Source of the DNA: an uncultured Eubacteriales bacterium
Lineage (GTDB): Bacteria; Bacillota; Clostridia; Christensenellales; Borkfalkiaceae
NCBI GenBank assembly: GCA_902767455.1
Contig: CACXHH010000137.1
Coordinates: 1 to 8,969, forward strand
Direction of reading: 5' to 3'
Length of the DNA: 8,969 nucleotides
Below the pieces are notes generated by a model. It saw nothing but the letters and a program-made list of their open reading frames with translations, searched no databases and was not told the DNA's origin. A program made the translations under genes and the position numbers. Shown piece by piece: positions 1 to 5,640 of the stretch (positions within the stretch are counted from its first letter, which is position 1; each line of letters begins with the position of its first letter).

Positions 1-925
1 AAGGTTCGAGGAACTTATCCGCAACGCCTGCGCGGACGCGATACGTGGAGTTTACGCCGTCAAGGCACGTTCCCTGCGAGCCGAAGTAATAGAGTTTTCC
101 GTCGTGCTCGACGACGTAACTTCCTTCGTAGTTGATGTCTATATCCATACCGCCGTCCGTGTTATCGGCAATAAGATAGGTTATATGTTCCTTGACGTTG
201 TCGCCGTAGAAAACTTCGGTGCCGTCGTCGGTGAGCGGCGTGCAAGCTATCCCGAAAAAGCTTCCCCATATAATATACAGCTGTTCGCCGTCGTAAAAGG
301 GCTGCGGATCGATGCCGTTTTTAACGCCCGTCATCTTGCTGTCGAGAAGCTTGCCGTAGTGCGTCCACGGTCCGTAAGGCGTAGGAGCCGTGGCAACGCC
401 GATACCCGGGTTATCGTCGCCCCAGAGCGACAGAGAATAGTAGTAATTATATCTGTTGCCGACTTTTATCACCGAAGGCGCCCATACGCCCGCGTCCTTG
501 TCGTGCCAGCTGAGCGCGTCGGGAGAATCGGCAAACACGCTGCCTACCCACGTCCAGTCGACGAGATTTTTGCTTCTGAATATGGGGCCGCGGTCGAATT
601 GCATACCTTTTGATCCCATTTCGCAGTAGGTGTTCGTGCAATACATATAGAAGTAGCCCGAAGCGTCGTCGCGGTAGACGTCGGGGTCCGCCGCCGTAAC
701 GAGATATTCGGAACCGTCGCGCTTATGGAAACGGAGCGGGTTGGAATACTTTTCCGTCTTGTAAGTTCTCTCAGGCTCGGAAGGTTTATTTCCGCTCCCG
801 CCCGAGGAATCTCCGTCGATCGTTACCGCCGAGCCGTTCGCAGAGTTTTTTGAAGTTCCCGAGCCGCATCCGACGACCGTGACCGCCATAACCGTAGCTA
901 TAAATATCAATAAAAATCTTTTCAT
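1..925 (-). CDS. GH43 arabinanase-like lipoprotein (3' end outside window)
   Basis: The ATG at 925 opens a reading frame that stays open to the left edge, giving 308 codons and no stop, so the C-terminus is missing. Residues 1-20 form a lipoprotein signal peptide ending in the lipobox V17-V-G-C20, so the protein is probably membrane-anchored on the outer face. A Ser/Gly-rich linker (about 21-50) leads into a GH43 five-bladed beta-propeller. The three GH43 carboxylates can be placed: D80 in ADPDVYRD (general base), D206 in NGIDPQPF (pKa modulator) and E267 in NYEGSY (general acid). GVWAP and NPGIGVAT are further family motifs. It is a close paralogue of the gene just upstream (1010-2188), suggesting tandem duplication. 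The ribosome binding site AAAGGAAAG lies 6-7 nt before the ATG. GH43 enzymes cleave alpha-L-arabinofuranosyl or beta-xylosyl linkages. The overall pattern resembles arabinanases, but the substrate is inferred. Confidence 0.93.
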   Translation of the reverse strand, partial: MKRFLLIFIATVMAVTVVGCGSGTSKNSANGSAVTIDGDSSGGSGNKPSEPERTYKTEKYSNPLRFHKRDGSEYLVTAADPDVYRDDASGYFYMYCTNTYCEMGSKGMQFDRGPIFRSKNLVDWTWVGSVFADSPDALSWHDKDAGVWAPSVIKVGNRYNYYYSLSLWGDDNPGIGVATAPTPYGPWTHYGKLLDSKMTGVKNGIDPQPFYDGEQLYIIWGSFFGIACTPLTDDGTEVFYGDNVKEHITYLIADNTDGGMDIDINYEGSYVVEHDGKLYYFGSQGTCLDGVNSTYRVRAGVADKFLEP

Positions 926-955
926 ATTTTCTTTCCTTTTATTAAATAAGCGGCA

Positions 956-1011
956 AACGCCTTGTCACTTTTGACGAAAAAAGTCGATTAAGGCGTTATA
1001 GCGCGACTTTT
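956..1011 (-). promoter_or_regulatory. intercistronic RNA with alternative hairpins (terminator/attenuator candidate)
   Basis: This lies in the 84-nt spacer between the two GH43 genes and is read on the minus strand. Hairpin 1 pairs AAAAGTCG (1011-1004) with CGACTTTT (986-979). It begins inside the stop codon of the upstream gene and runs into a T-rich stretch, so it looks like a weak intrinsic terminator. Hairpin 2 pairs AACGCCTT (997-990) with AAGGCGTT (963-956) and encloses a smaller stem, ACTTTT (984-979) with AAAAGT (972-967). The 984-979 segment is needed by both hairpin 1 and the small stem, so these are mutually exclusive. Hairpin 2 uses the loop of hairpin 1, so those two could alternatively form a pseudoknot. 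This would allow graded expression of the second GH43 gene. Function is inferred. Confidence 0.5.
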
Positions 1012-2188
1012 ATTCCTTCTCGATAATATCTATATAAGGTCCCGGAAGCGTTACGCCGTTGGAAGCTTTGTTTCCTTCGACGTAAGGCATACCCGTCGTT
1101 TCGTTCCACAGAAGTTTGTCGAGATACAGCACTCGGTAATCGTTATACGCGCTCGTGGTATCGTAACCGTGGTAGACCATCCAGTATTCTCCCGTATCGT
1201 CGGCAATAACGGCGCAGTGCCCCGTGCCCATAGCTCCGCTTAACGCGGGAACGACTACGGCGTCGCCTCGGTTAGGACCGAACATATTTCTGCCCTTAGA
1301 GTCGAGATAAGGGCCTTTTAAGTTTTCAGACCTTGCCGCAACTACGCGATACGTCGAGTTGGTACCGCTAAGACACGTTCCCGTCGATAAGAGAAGGTAG
1401 TAGTAACCGTCTTTTTTTAAAATGAAGCTCGCTTCGTAGTTGTTCGACTCGAATACTTCGTAACCGCCGAGTGCGACTTTGTTTTCGCGTTGATATTCAA
1501 GCCCGCCTTTAAGTCCCAAGCCGTCGTCGGTAAGTTCTATAAGCGTTATAAGCCCGCCGAACGAGCCGAAAACCATATACAGGTTGCCGTCGTCGTAAAA
1601 GACGTGCGGATCTATCGAGTTGGTAACGCCTATGCCCACGCTGTCGAAAAGCTTTCCGTGATGAGTCCACGGTCCGTAAGGGGTGGGAGAAGTAGCTACG
1701 CCGATACCGGGGTTTTCGTCGCCGCCGACGGAAAGCGAATAGTAAAAGTTCCATTTGTCGCCGACCTTTACGACCGTAGGCGCCCATACGCCCGCGCCCG
1801 AAGTTCCCCAAGTCGGGTTATAGTCGGCAAACACGTCGGAAACGTATTCCCAGCTATGCAAATCTATCGACTTCCATATCGGCCCGCGTTTGAACGAAAG
1901 TTTGGGGGTGTAAGCGCTCGTCTGCGTGCAATAGAGATAATACGTGCCGTCGTCGTCGCGGACGATATACGGATCGGCTTGATAGGTCACCTGTTTTTCG
2001 CCGTTCACGAGCGGATAAGTCGGGTTGGAGTAGTCGTTGAACTCGGCTACGGGCTTTGCCGCCGACTGCGAATTCTGCCCGGCGGAAGCAGACGAGTCGT
2101 TTCCGCTTTGTTCTTCGCACGCGACCATACACGCCGCCGTGAATACGGCAAGCAGCGCTGCGACGATTTTATTTGCCTTCTTCATCAT
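1010..2188 (-). CDS. GH43 arabinanase-like lipoprotein
   Basis: This is a complete 392-residue protein. The signal peptide ends in lipobox M21-V-A-C24, indicating a membrane-anchored extracellular lipoprotein. A short Ser/Gln/Ala linker (25-48) precedes a GH43 beta-propeller. Probable catalytic residues are D72 in QADPYIVRD (base), D193 in NSIDPHVF (pKa modulator) and E252 in NNYEASF (acid). GTGHCAVIAD with H324 and YWMVYHGY near residues 321-342 match the histidine-containing, metal-binding region of arabinanase-like GH43 enzymes. Length is normal for a single-domain GH43. There are two adjacent ATG codons. The AGGTGG ribosome binding site is only 3 nt from the first and 6 nt from the second, so translation may really begin at 2185. 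It is divergent from the AraC regulator and probably the first gene of a two-GH43 unit. Predicted activity is on alpha-1,5-arabinan or related arabinofuranosides, and the exact specificity is unproven. Confidence 0.94.
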   Translation of the reverse strand: MMKKANKIVAALLAVFTAACMVACEEQSGNDSSASAGQNSQSAAKPVAEFNDYSNPTYPLVNGEKQVTYQADPYIVRDDDGTYYLYCTQTSAYTPKLSFKRGPIWKSIDLHSWEYVSDVFADYNPTWGTSGAGVWAPTVVKVGDKWNFYYSLSVGGDENPGIGVATSPTPYGPWTHHGKLFDSVGIGVTNSIDPHVFYDDGNLYMVFGSFGGLITLIELTDDGLGLKGGLEYQRENKVALGGYEVFESNNYEASFILKKDGYYYLLLSTGTCLSGTNSTYRVVAARSENLKGPYLDSKGRNMFGPNRGDAVVVPALSGAMGTGHCAVIADDTGEYWMVYHGYDTTSAYNDYRVLYLDKLLWNETTGMPYVEGNKASNGVTLPGPYIDIIEKE

Positions 2189-2195
2189 AAACCAC

Positions 2196-2249
2196 CTATC
2201 GGGCGCGCCTTTCCGAGCATTCGGATAAGCGCTCGTTTTTTCCTTTCAT
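2196..2249 (-). CDS. putative 17-codon leader ORF upstream of the GH43 gene
   Basis: The sequence shows ATG at 2249, 17 sense codons (MKGKNERLSECSERRAR plus a final R when the initiator is counted separately; the codons read M-K-G-K-N-E-R-L-S-E-C-S-E-R-R-A-R) and TAG at 2198-2196. The ATG coincides with the +1 predicted from the promoter at 2256-2284, so this would be a leaderless ORF. Its stop codon overlaps the AGGTGG ribosome binding site of the GH43 gene, and 7 nt separate it from that gene's ATG. The peptide is highly charged and resembles no family I recognise. It could couple or attenuate GH43 translation. It may equally be a chance ORF, since nothing beyond its position supports translation. 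Confidence 0.3.
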   Translation of the reverse strand: MKGKNERLSECSERRAR

Positions 2250-2255
2250 AATTTT

Positions 2256-2284
2256 GTTATAACAGAATTTTATTTCGATTTCAA
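2256..2284 (-). promoter_or_regulatory. extended -10 promoter for the GH43 genes
   Basis: On the minus strand the -35 box TTGAAA (2284-2279) is followed after exactly 17 bp by the -10 box TATAAC (2261-2256). The -10 box is preceded by TGT, giving an extended -10 element (TGTTATAAC). Predicted +1 is at about 2249, leaving a leader of about 61 nt before the GH43 ATG. The candidate operator at 2289-2308 lies immediately upstream of the -35 box, a position that suits an AraC-type activator. Confidence 0.65.
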
Positions 2285-2288
2285 TACC

Positions 2289-2308
2289 GATAACCAAATT
2301 GAGTTATC
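2289..2308. promoter_or_regulatory. palindromic operator candidate in the divergent promoter region
   Basis: The 20-bp element has perfect 6-bp arms, GATAAC and GTTATC, around an 8-bp centre with a symmetric AATT core. It sits 4 bp upstream of the GH43 -35 box and 45 bp upstream of the regulator's -35 box, so one bound protein could influence both promoters. AraC-family proteins more often bind direct repeats than perfect dyads, so the bound factor could be another regulator. No second copy was found in the window. Confidence 0.45.
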
Positions 2309-2353
2309 TTTTTCCGTGTTTTTATGAGAAATACAAAACAAAATTATTTTTTG

Positions 2354-2382
2354 TTGACTTTACGCGAAAACGATGCTAAAAT
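2354..2382 (+). promoter_or_regulatory. sigma-70-type promoter of the AraC regulator gene
   Basis: The -35 box TTGACT (2354-2359) and -10 box TAAAAT (2377-2382) are separated by exactly 17 bp. TGC immediately before the -10 box makes an extended -10. Each hexamer matches consensus at five of six positions. The predicted +1 (7 nt past the end of the -10 box) is 2389, the A of the regulator's ATG, which implies a leaderless transcript. A 7-bp AT-rich dyad (AACAAAA at 2337-2343, TTTTGTT at 2349-2355) touches the -35 box and could serve autoregulation. Confidence 0.72.
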
Positions 2383-2388
2383 AACGGT

Positions 2389-3369
2389 ATGGAAACGGCG
2401 AACGTAGCTTTTAAGGATTATAAAAGACTTAAAAATTTATCAAGGCTCAATCTTGCGCTTGAAAACTGGTATTACGAAAATTTCCGCCCCGATTTCACGA
2501 TGGAATATCACACCCACCCCCAACTCGAGATAATGTACTGCGAAAACGGCGGGTTCGATTTCGTGTACAAGTCGGACGACGATAAGTCTTATTCGATAAC
2601 GGTAAACAAAAACTGTTTTATAATAGTGAATACGGGCTATTTCCACAAACTTGCGAACGTTCTGCCGCAGACTAAAATAATAAACCTTGAATTTTTACCC
2701 GCGGCAAACAAACAAGTCGGCGAAAAAACTCCCTTCGTCGGCGAGAGCGTAATGAACGTATCGCTCGACTGGCTTTCAAACTGGTGTCTGCAGCTCAAAG
2801 AGCTTATCGCTTCCGATAAAAATTACTACCTTTTGCTCGACGAAAAGAACGTTTCCCGAACGATGAAAGACATCATCGGCGCCGCAACGAGCCCGCAAAG
2901 CCCCGAGCGCGCGCTCTATCTGTCGCTTCTCACGACCAAATTTTTTATGGACGTTTCCCACTGCGTTCAGCTTGAAAGCCACGTAAAGACGGGGCTGGTG
3001 TACGTCGATACGGCTATGGTATACATAAATTCGCACTTTCTCGGCGAGATAAAGGTGTCCGACGTAGCCGACCACGTAAAGATTTCCGTCGTTTACCTTC
3101 AACGCCTGTTCAAGGAAAAGTACGGCAAAACGGTGTACGACGTCATTATCGAAAAGCGCATAATGCAGGCTAAATATCTGCTCGAACAATCAAACCTTAC
3201 CACGAGCGAGATCTCGGCGATGTGCGGTTTCAACTGCCGCGAACAGCTTATATATAATTTCAGAAAAGCCGAAAACTGTTCCCCTGCCGACTACAAAAAG
3301 AAAAACGCAGGCAAAAACGTGCGTTCCTTCTCAAACTACGGCGAATTCACTCTCTACGAAACGGAGTAA
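2389..3369 (+). CDS. AraC-family transcriptional regulator with N-terminal cupin
   Basis: This 326-residue cytoplasmic DNA-binding protein fits the usual AraC two-domain size. Residues about 25-105 form a cupin-type ligand-binding domain, with the diagnostic stretch EYHTHPQLEIMY at 39-50 and a second HKLANV-type strand near 86. A helical linker follows. The C-terminal AraC helix-turn-helix pair spans about 208-303: helix-turn-helix 1 around IKVSDVADHVKISVVYLQRLFKEKYG, and helix-turn-helix 2 around TTSEISAMCGF...YNFRKAENCSPADYKK. It is divergent from the GH43 genes and convergent with the GH36 series, so it probably regulates this locus in response to a sugar. Ligand and targets are inferred. 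Start choice: an in-frame TAA at 2377-2379 blocks any earlier start, no GTG or TTG occurs in frame, and the next ATG (residue 39) would remove the start of the cupin. No ribosome binding site precedes the ATG, which matches the leaderless promoter geometry. Confidence 0.95.
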   Translation: METANVAFKDYKRLKNLSRLNLALENWYYENFRPDFTMEYHTHPQLEIMYCENGGFDFVYKSDDDKSYSITVNKNCFIIVNTGYFHKLANVLPQTKIINLEFLPAANKQVGEKTPFVGESVMNVSLDWLSNWCLQLKELIASDKNYYLLLDEKNVSRTMKDIIGAATSPQSPERALYLSLLTTKFFMDVSHCVQLESHVKTGLVYVDTAMVYINSHFLGEIKVSDVADHVKISVVYLQRLFKEKYGKTVYDVIIEKRIMQAKYLLEQSNLTTSEISAMCGFNCREQLIYNFRKAENCSPADYKKKNAGKNVRSFSNYGEFTLYETE

Positions 3370-3395
3370 CGAAGCCGCGAAAAATTTAATCAAAA

Positions 3396-3436
3396 CGCCG
3401 CTTGCGGACGGAAAGTCCGTAAGCGGCGATTTTTTG
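3396..3436 (+). terminator. intrinsic terminator, probably bidirectional
   Basis: A 14-bp stem (3396-3409 with 3415-3428, one G-U pair) closes a GGAAA loop. It is followed by six T residues and further T-rich sequence. It lies 27 bp after the AraC stop. On the opposite strand the same stem is followed by TTTTGATTAAATTTTT, so it can also stop transcription arriving from the convergent GH36 gene. Confidence 0.9.
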
Positions 3437-3453
3437 TTTTTGTTTTATCCGTT

Positions 3454-3477
3454 TATCCGCCTTACTTGCGGCGGATA
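3454..3477 (-). terminator. hairpin just after the GH36 gene
   Basis: TATCCGCC (3454-3461) and GGCGGATA (3470-3477) form a perfect 8-bp stem with an 8-nt loop, starting 6 nt beyond the GH36 stop codon in the direction of transcription. The downstream sequence is A-rich rather than T-rich on the minus strand, so it is a poor terminator alone. It may protect the mRNA 3' end, with termination at the following stem (3396-3428). Confidence 0.4.
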
Positions 3478-3483
3478 CGCGTT

Positions 3484-5640
3484 TTAATTGATAGGTTCGA
3501 CGTAAAGCGTGATAGCCGTTCTCGCGTTTTCGGCGTAAAGAGCAAGCCCGCTCGTCATAAGCGCCCTGCCGCGAACGCGTTGAACGCCGTTGACGCCGTC
3601 GACGTCGCGTACCGAATAGACGGTGTCGGGCTCAAGCCCTTTCAAAACGATCTTGAAAGTATCTTCGGGGCAATTTTTCTGACGGAAAGCCTGTACCGCC
3701 GCGCTGTTCGTCTCGGTATCGACGTACATAAAGCTCGTCCAGTGCGAATCGTCGTTCACGCCCCTGTACGGAGTGAGATTATAGAAATCTTTAAGCACGT
3801 ACTTATTGAATTCTCTCCACTCGGAAATGCCCTGACGGAGAGCTTCCCATCTGACCGAAGAAGGTTCGGTCGCCCACTTGGCGCTGTAAGAGTGCGAAGC
3901 AAGGAAAGTCGCGCGGAGCGTATAAATATCGGTAACGCCCGTAGCTATCTGCGCGCCGTCCGTTTCGTTGGAAGAAGCGCCCGTAAACGGCAGCCATTTA
4001 TTTATGGACGACGAAAACGCAAGCCTTCTCGCGATGGTTGTACGGTCGGAGTCGCTCCTTAAAAGCGGAACGCTCCTGCGGATAGTTTCAAGGTCGTTTC
4101 TGCCGCCGCCCGAAGCGCAGCTGTCTACGTACGGGCGTTTGCCGTGCGCGGCGCAGTATTCGATAATGCCGTCCCACAGCGCGAAATGCCCTTGGATATA
4201 CAGGTTTTCGGTAATACCCGTGCGGTTCGCGCCCTGATACCCGTCGCCTATACTCCAGAAGATAGTCGGATCGATATTGAAGTCTTCGCGGTAGAAGTCT
4301 ATATCGTGAGTTTCAAAAAAGTCTATAATGCGGGCGAGCGTCCACTTCAAAGCTTCGGGATCTCCGAGATTGTTGATGTAAACGTTGTTGTTTCCGTGAT
4401 CGGAAAGCACCCACGTACGCTTGTAACCGTATTTCGTCATATTCGCGAGATCGGTAACGCGTTCGGGCTCGAACCAGACCATGGTGTCGATATTCTTTTC
4501 GTGGAAGTATTCGACGCTTTCACGGAATGTATCGCCCGGCCACTTTTTGGGATCTATCACCCACGTTCCGACGGTACCCCACCAGTCGGAAACGGGCGAA
4601 GAGCCGTTCGGCGCCATATACCAGCCCGCGTCGAACCACCTTACGTCGCCGTAAAGCCCGCCGTCTAAAAATGCGTCAATACTTTTTTGCCAGCTGTCGT
4701 AACCTTCGGAGATGGAGCCGTCGCTGTTGGGTCTGCCCGTATCGAGACTGAAGGTTATCTGCGAGAAGGGCTGAACGCTCTTACTGCTTCCCGCCTTTTC
4801 GCGCGGAAGGTTGCAGTCGACTACCCATCTTCTCCAAGCGTTGGTGGCTTTGTCTTCGTCGCGCTCGAAATAGCGAACTACGCCGATAAGCGGAGTGCGC
4901 ACCGTTTCGCCCGGCTTTAAATAGGTATTGAGCCCGACGGTAGCCGTGCCGATAAAGCGGGTGGCGTTTTCATCTTTATCGAAAGTAAAGTCCGCCTGCC
5001 ACGTTCCCGCCCAACCGATAGCGAGCATCGCGCCGCCGTTATCCGTTTCGACGTTGAAATACGGGAAGTAAACGTGCGTCGACCTTCCGAGCGTAGACGT
5101 AAAGTTGACGTCCTCCTTCGTAAGATCCTTCTCGTAAGGCACGTAATCGTTGGCGTGGTCTCCTAAAATTCCTTTGAGAACGGGGTTGGAGCCTTCTATC
5201 TTCATATCGGCGGCGTTGACGTATTTTAAGACCTTGCTGTCCGCGCGGGTGTCGTTGTGGAAATAAACGGTGTAATCGAAGGCGTTATAATCTTCGTAAT
5301 ACGCCGTTTCCACGGTGACGGTCAGAACGTCGTTGCGGAGTTTAAGCTCGGTCGTAGTGATAACGCCGTTGCGTTCGTTTCTTACGCTCGACGAAGTTTC
5401 GATGAAATACTTTTTGTCAAAGCCCTTGAAAAAGCTGTCGCCGTAGACGAAGGTTATAGGCAGATTTTCAAGCGTTTCGGGGTAATTTATATCCGTTTTG
5501 GTCATCTGAACGATCTCCTGTTTTTCGGGTTGCTCCGACGCGGCGGGACCTTGCGTATTAAAAGCGCTCGCGCAGCCGGTAAGCGTAAACGCCGATAACG
5601 TCGCAAAACTCAACAATAAAGATACAATTTTCTTTTTCAT
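3484..5640 (-). CDS. GH36 alpha-galactosidase-like lipoprotein
   Basis: This 718-residue protein has a signal peptide with a textbook lipobox, L20-T-G-C23, predicting a membrane-anchored extracellular enzyme. An N-terminal beta-supersandwich (about 50-280), a central (beta/alpha)8 barrel (about 290-610) and a C-terminal beta-sandwich (about 620-718) match GH36 (melibiase) architecture and length. Visible active-site motifs are WFDAGWY (335-341), VWFEPERV (388-395), YREDFN (450-455) with D453 as probable nucleophile, CASGGGRND (508-516), and RSDSD (528-532) with D530 as probable acid/base. GH36 enzymes release alpha-galactose, or in some members alpha-N-acetylgalactosamine, from the non-reducing end. 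YREDFN differs from the KWDxN-type nucleophile motif of well-known raffinose-active GH36 enzymes, so the substrate may differ. The start ATG overlaps the stop of the upstream FIVAR gene (ATGA), implying coupled translation. A G-run about 8 nt upstream is a weak ribosome binding site. Confidence 0.92.
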   Translation of the reverse strand: MKKKIVSLLLSFATLSAFTLTGCASAFNTQGPAASEQPEKQEIVQMTKTDINYPETLENLPITFVYGDSFFKGFDKKYFIETSSSVRNERNGVITTTELKLRNDVLTVTVETAYYEDYNAFDYTVYFHNDTRADSKVLKYVNAADMKIEGSNPVLKGILGDHANDYVPYEKDLTKEDVNFTSTLGRSTHVYFPYFNVETDNGGAMLAIGWAGTWQADFTFDKDENATRFIGTATVGLNTYLKPGETVRTPLIGVVRYFERDEDKATNAWRRWVVDCNLPREKAGSSKSVQPFSQITFSLDTGRPNSDGSISEGYDSWQKSIDAFLDGGLYGDVRWFDAGWYMAPNGSSPVSDWWGTVGTWVIDPKKWPGDTFRESVEYFHEKNIDTMVWFEPERVTDLANMTKYGYKRTWVLSDHGNNNVYINNLGDPEALKWTLARIIDFFETHDIDFYREDFNIDPTIFWSIGDGYQGANRTGITENLYIQGHFALWDGIIEYCAAHGKRPYVDSCASGGGRNDLETIRRSVPLLRSDSDRTTIARRLAFSSSINKWLPFTGASSNETDGAQIATGVTDIYTLRATFLASHSYSAKWATEPSSVRWEALRQGISEWREFNKYVLKDFYNLTPYRGVNDDSHWTSFMYVDTETNSAAVQAFRQKNCPEDTFKIVLKGLEPDTVYSVRDVDGVNGVQRVRGRALMTSGLALYAENARTAITLYVEPIN

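Noticed and set aside
104..613. Plus-strand open frame of 169 codons at the left edge
   Set aside because: It is antisense to the conserved GH43 propeller, whose catalytic motifs prove the minus-strand frame.
941..968. Possible promoter GTGACA-16 bp-TTTAAT before the left-edge GH43 gene
   Set aside because: Its +1 would fall at about 934, inside the AAAGGAAAG ribosome binding site, removing most of it. Read-through from the upstream GH43 gene is more likely.
2202..2209. GGCGCGCC palindrome in the GH43 leader
   Set aside because: It is an isolated 8-bp palindrome in GC-rich sequence with no second copy near a promoter. A chance occurrence is sufficient explanation.
1490..2251. Long plus-strand open frame of 253 codons opposite the GH43 gene
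   Set aside because: It is an antisense shadow of a clear GH43 enzyme. The translation is Arg/Val-rich with no domain pattern, and it arises from the GC-biased codon positions.
2324..2407. 27-codon plus-strand ORF overlapping the start of the AraC gene out of frame
   Set aside because: It has no ribosome binding site and begins upstream of the predicted AraC promoter +1, so it would not be on that transcript.
3466..4062. Plus-strand open frame of 198 codons opposite the GH36 C-terminus
   Set aside because: It lies antisense to conserved GH36 sequence, has no recognisable motif, and starts inside the hairpin after the GH36 stop. It is treated as a shadow.
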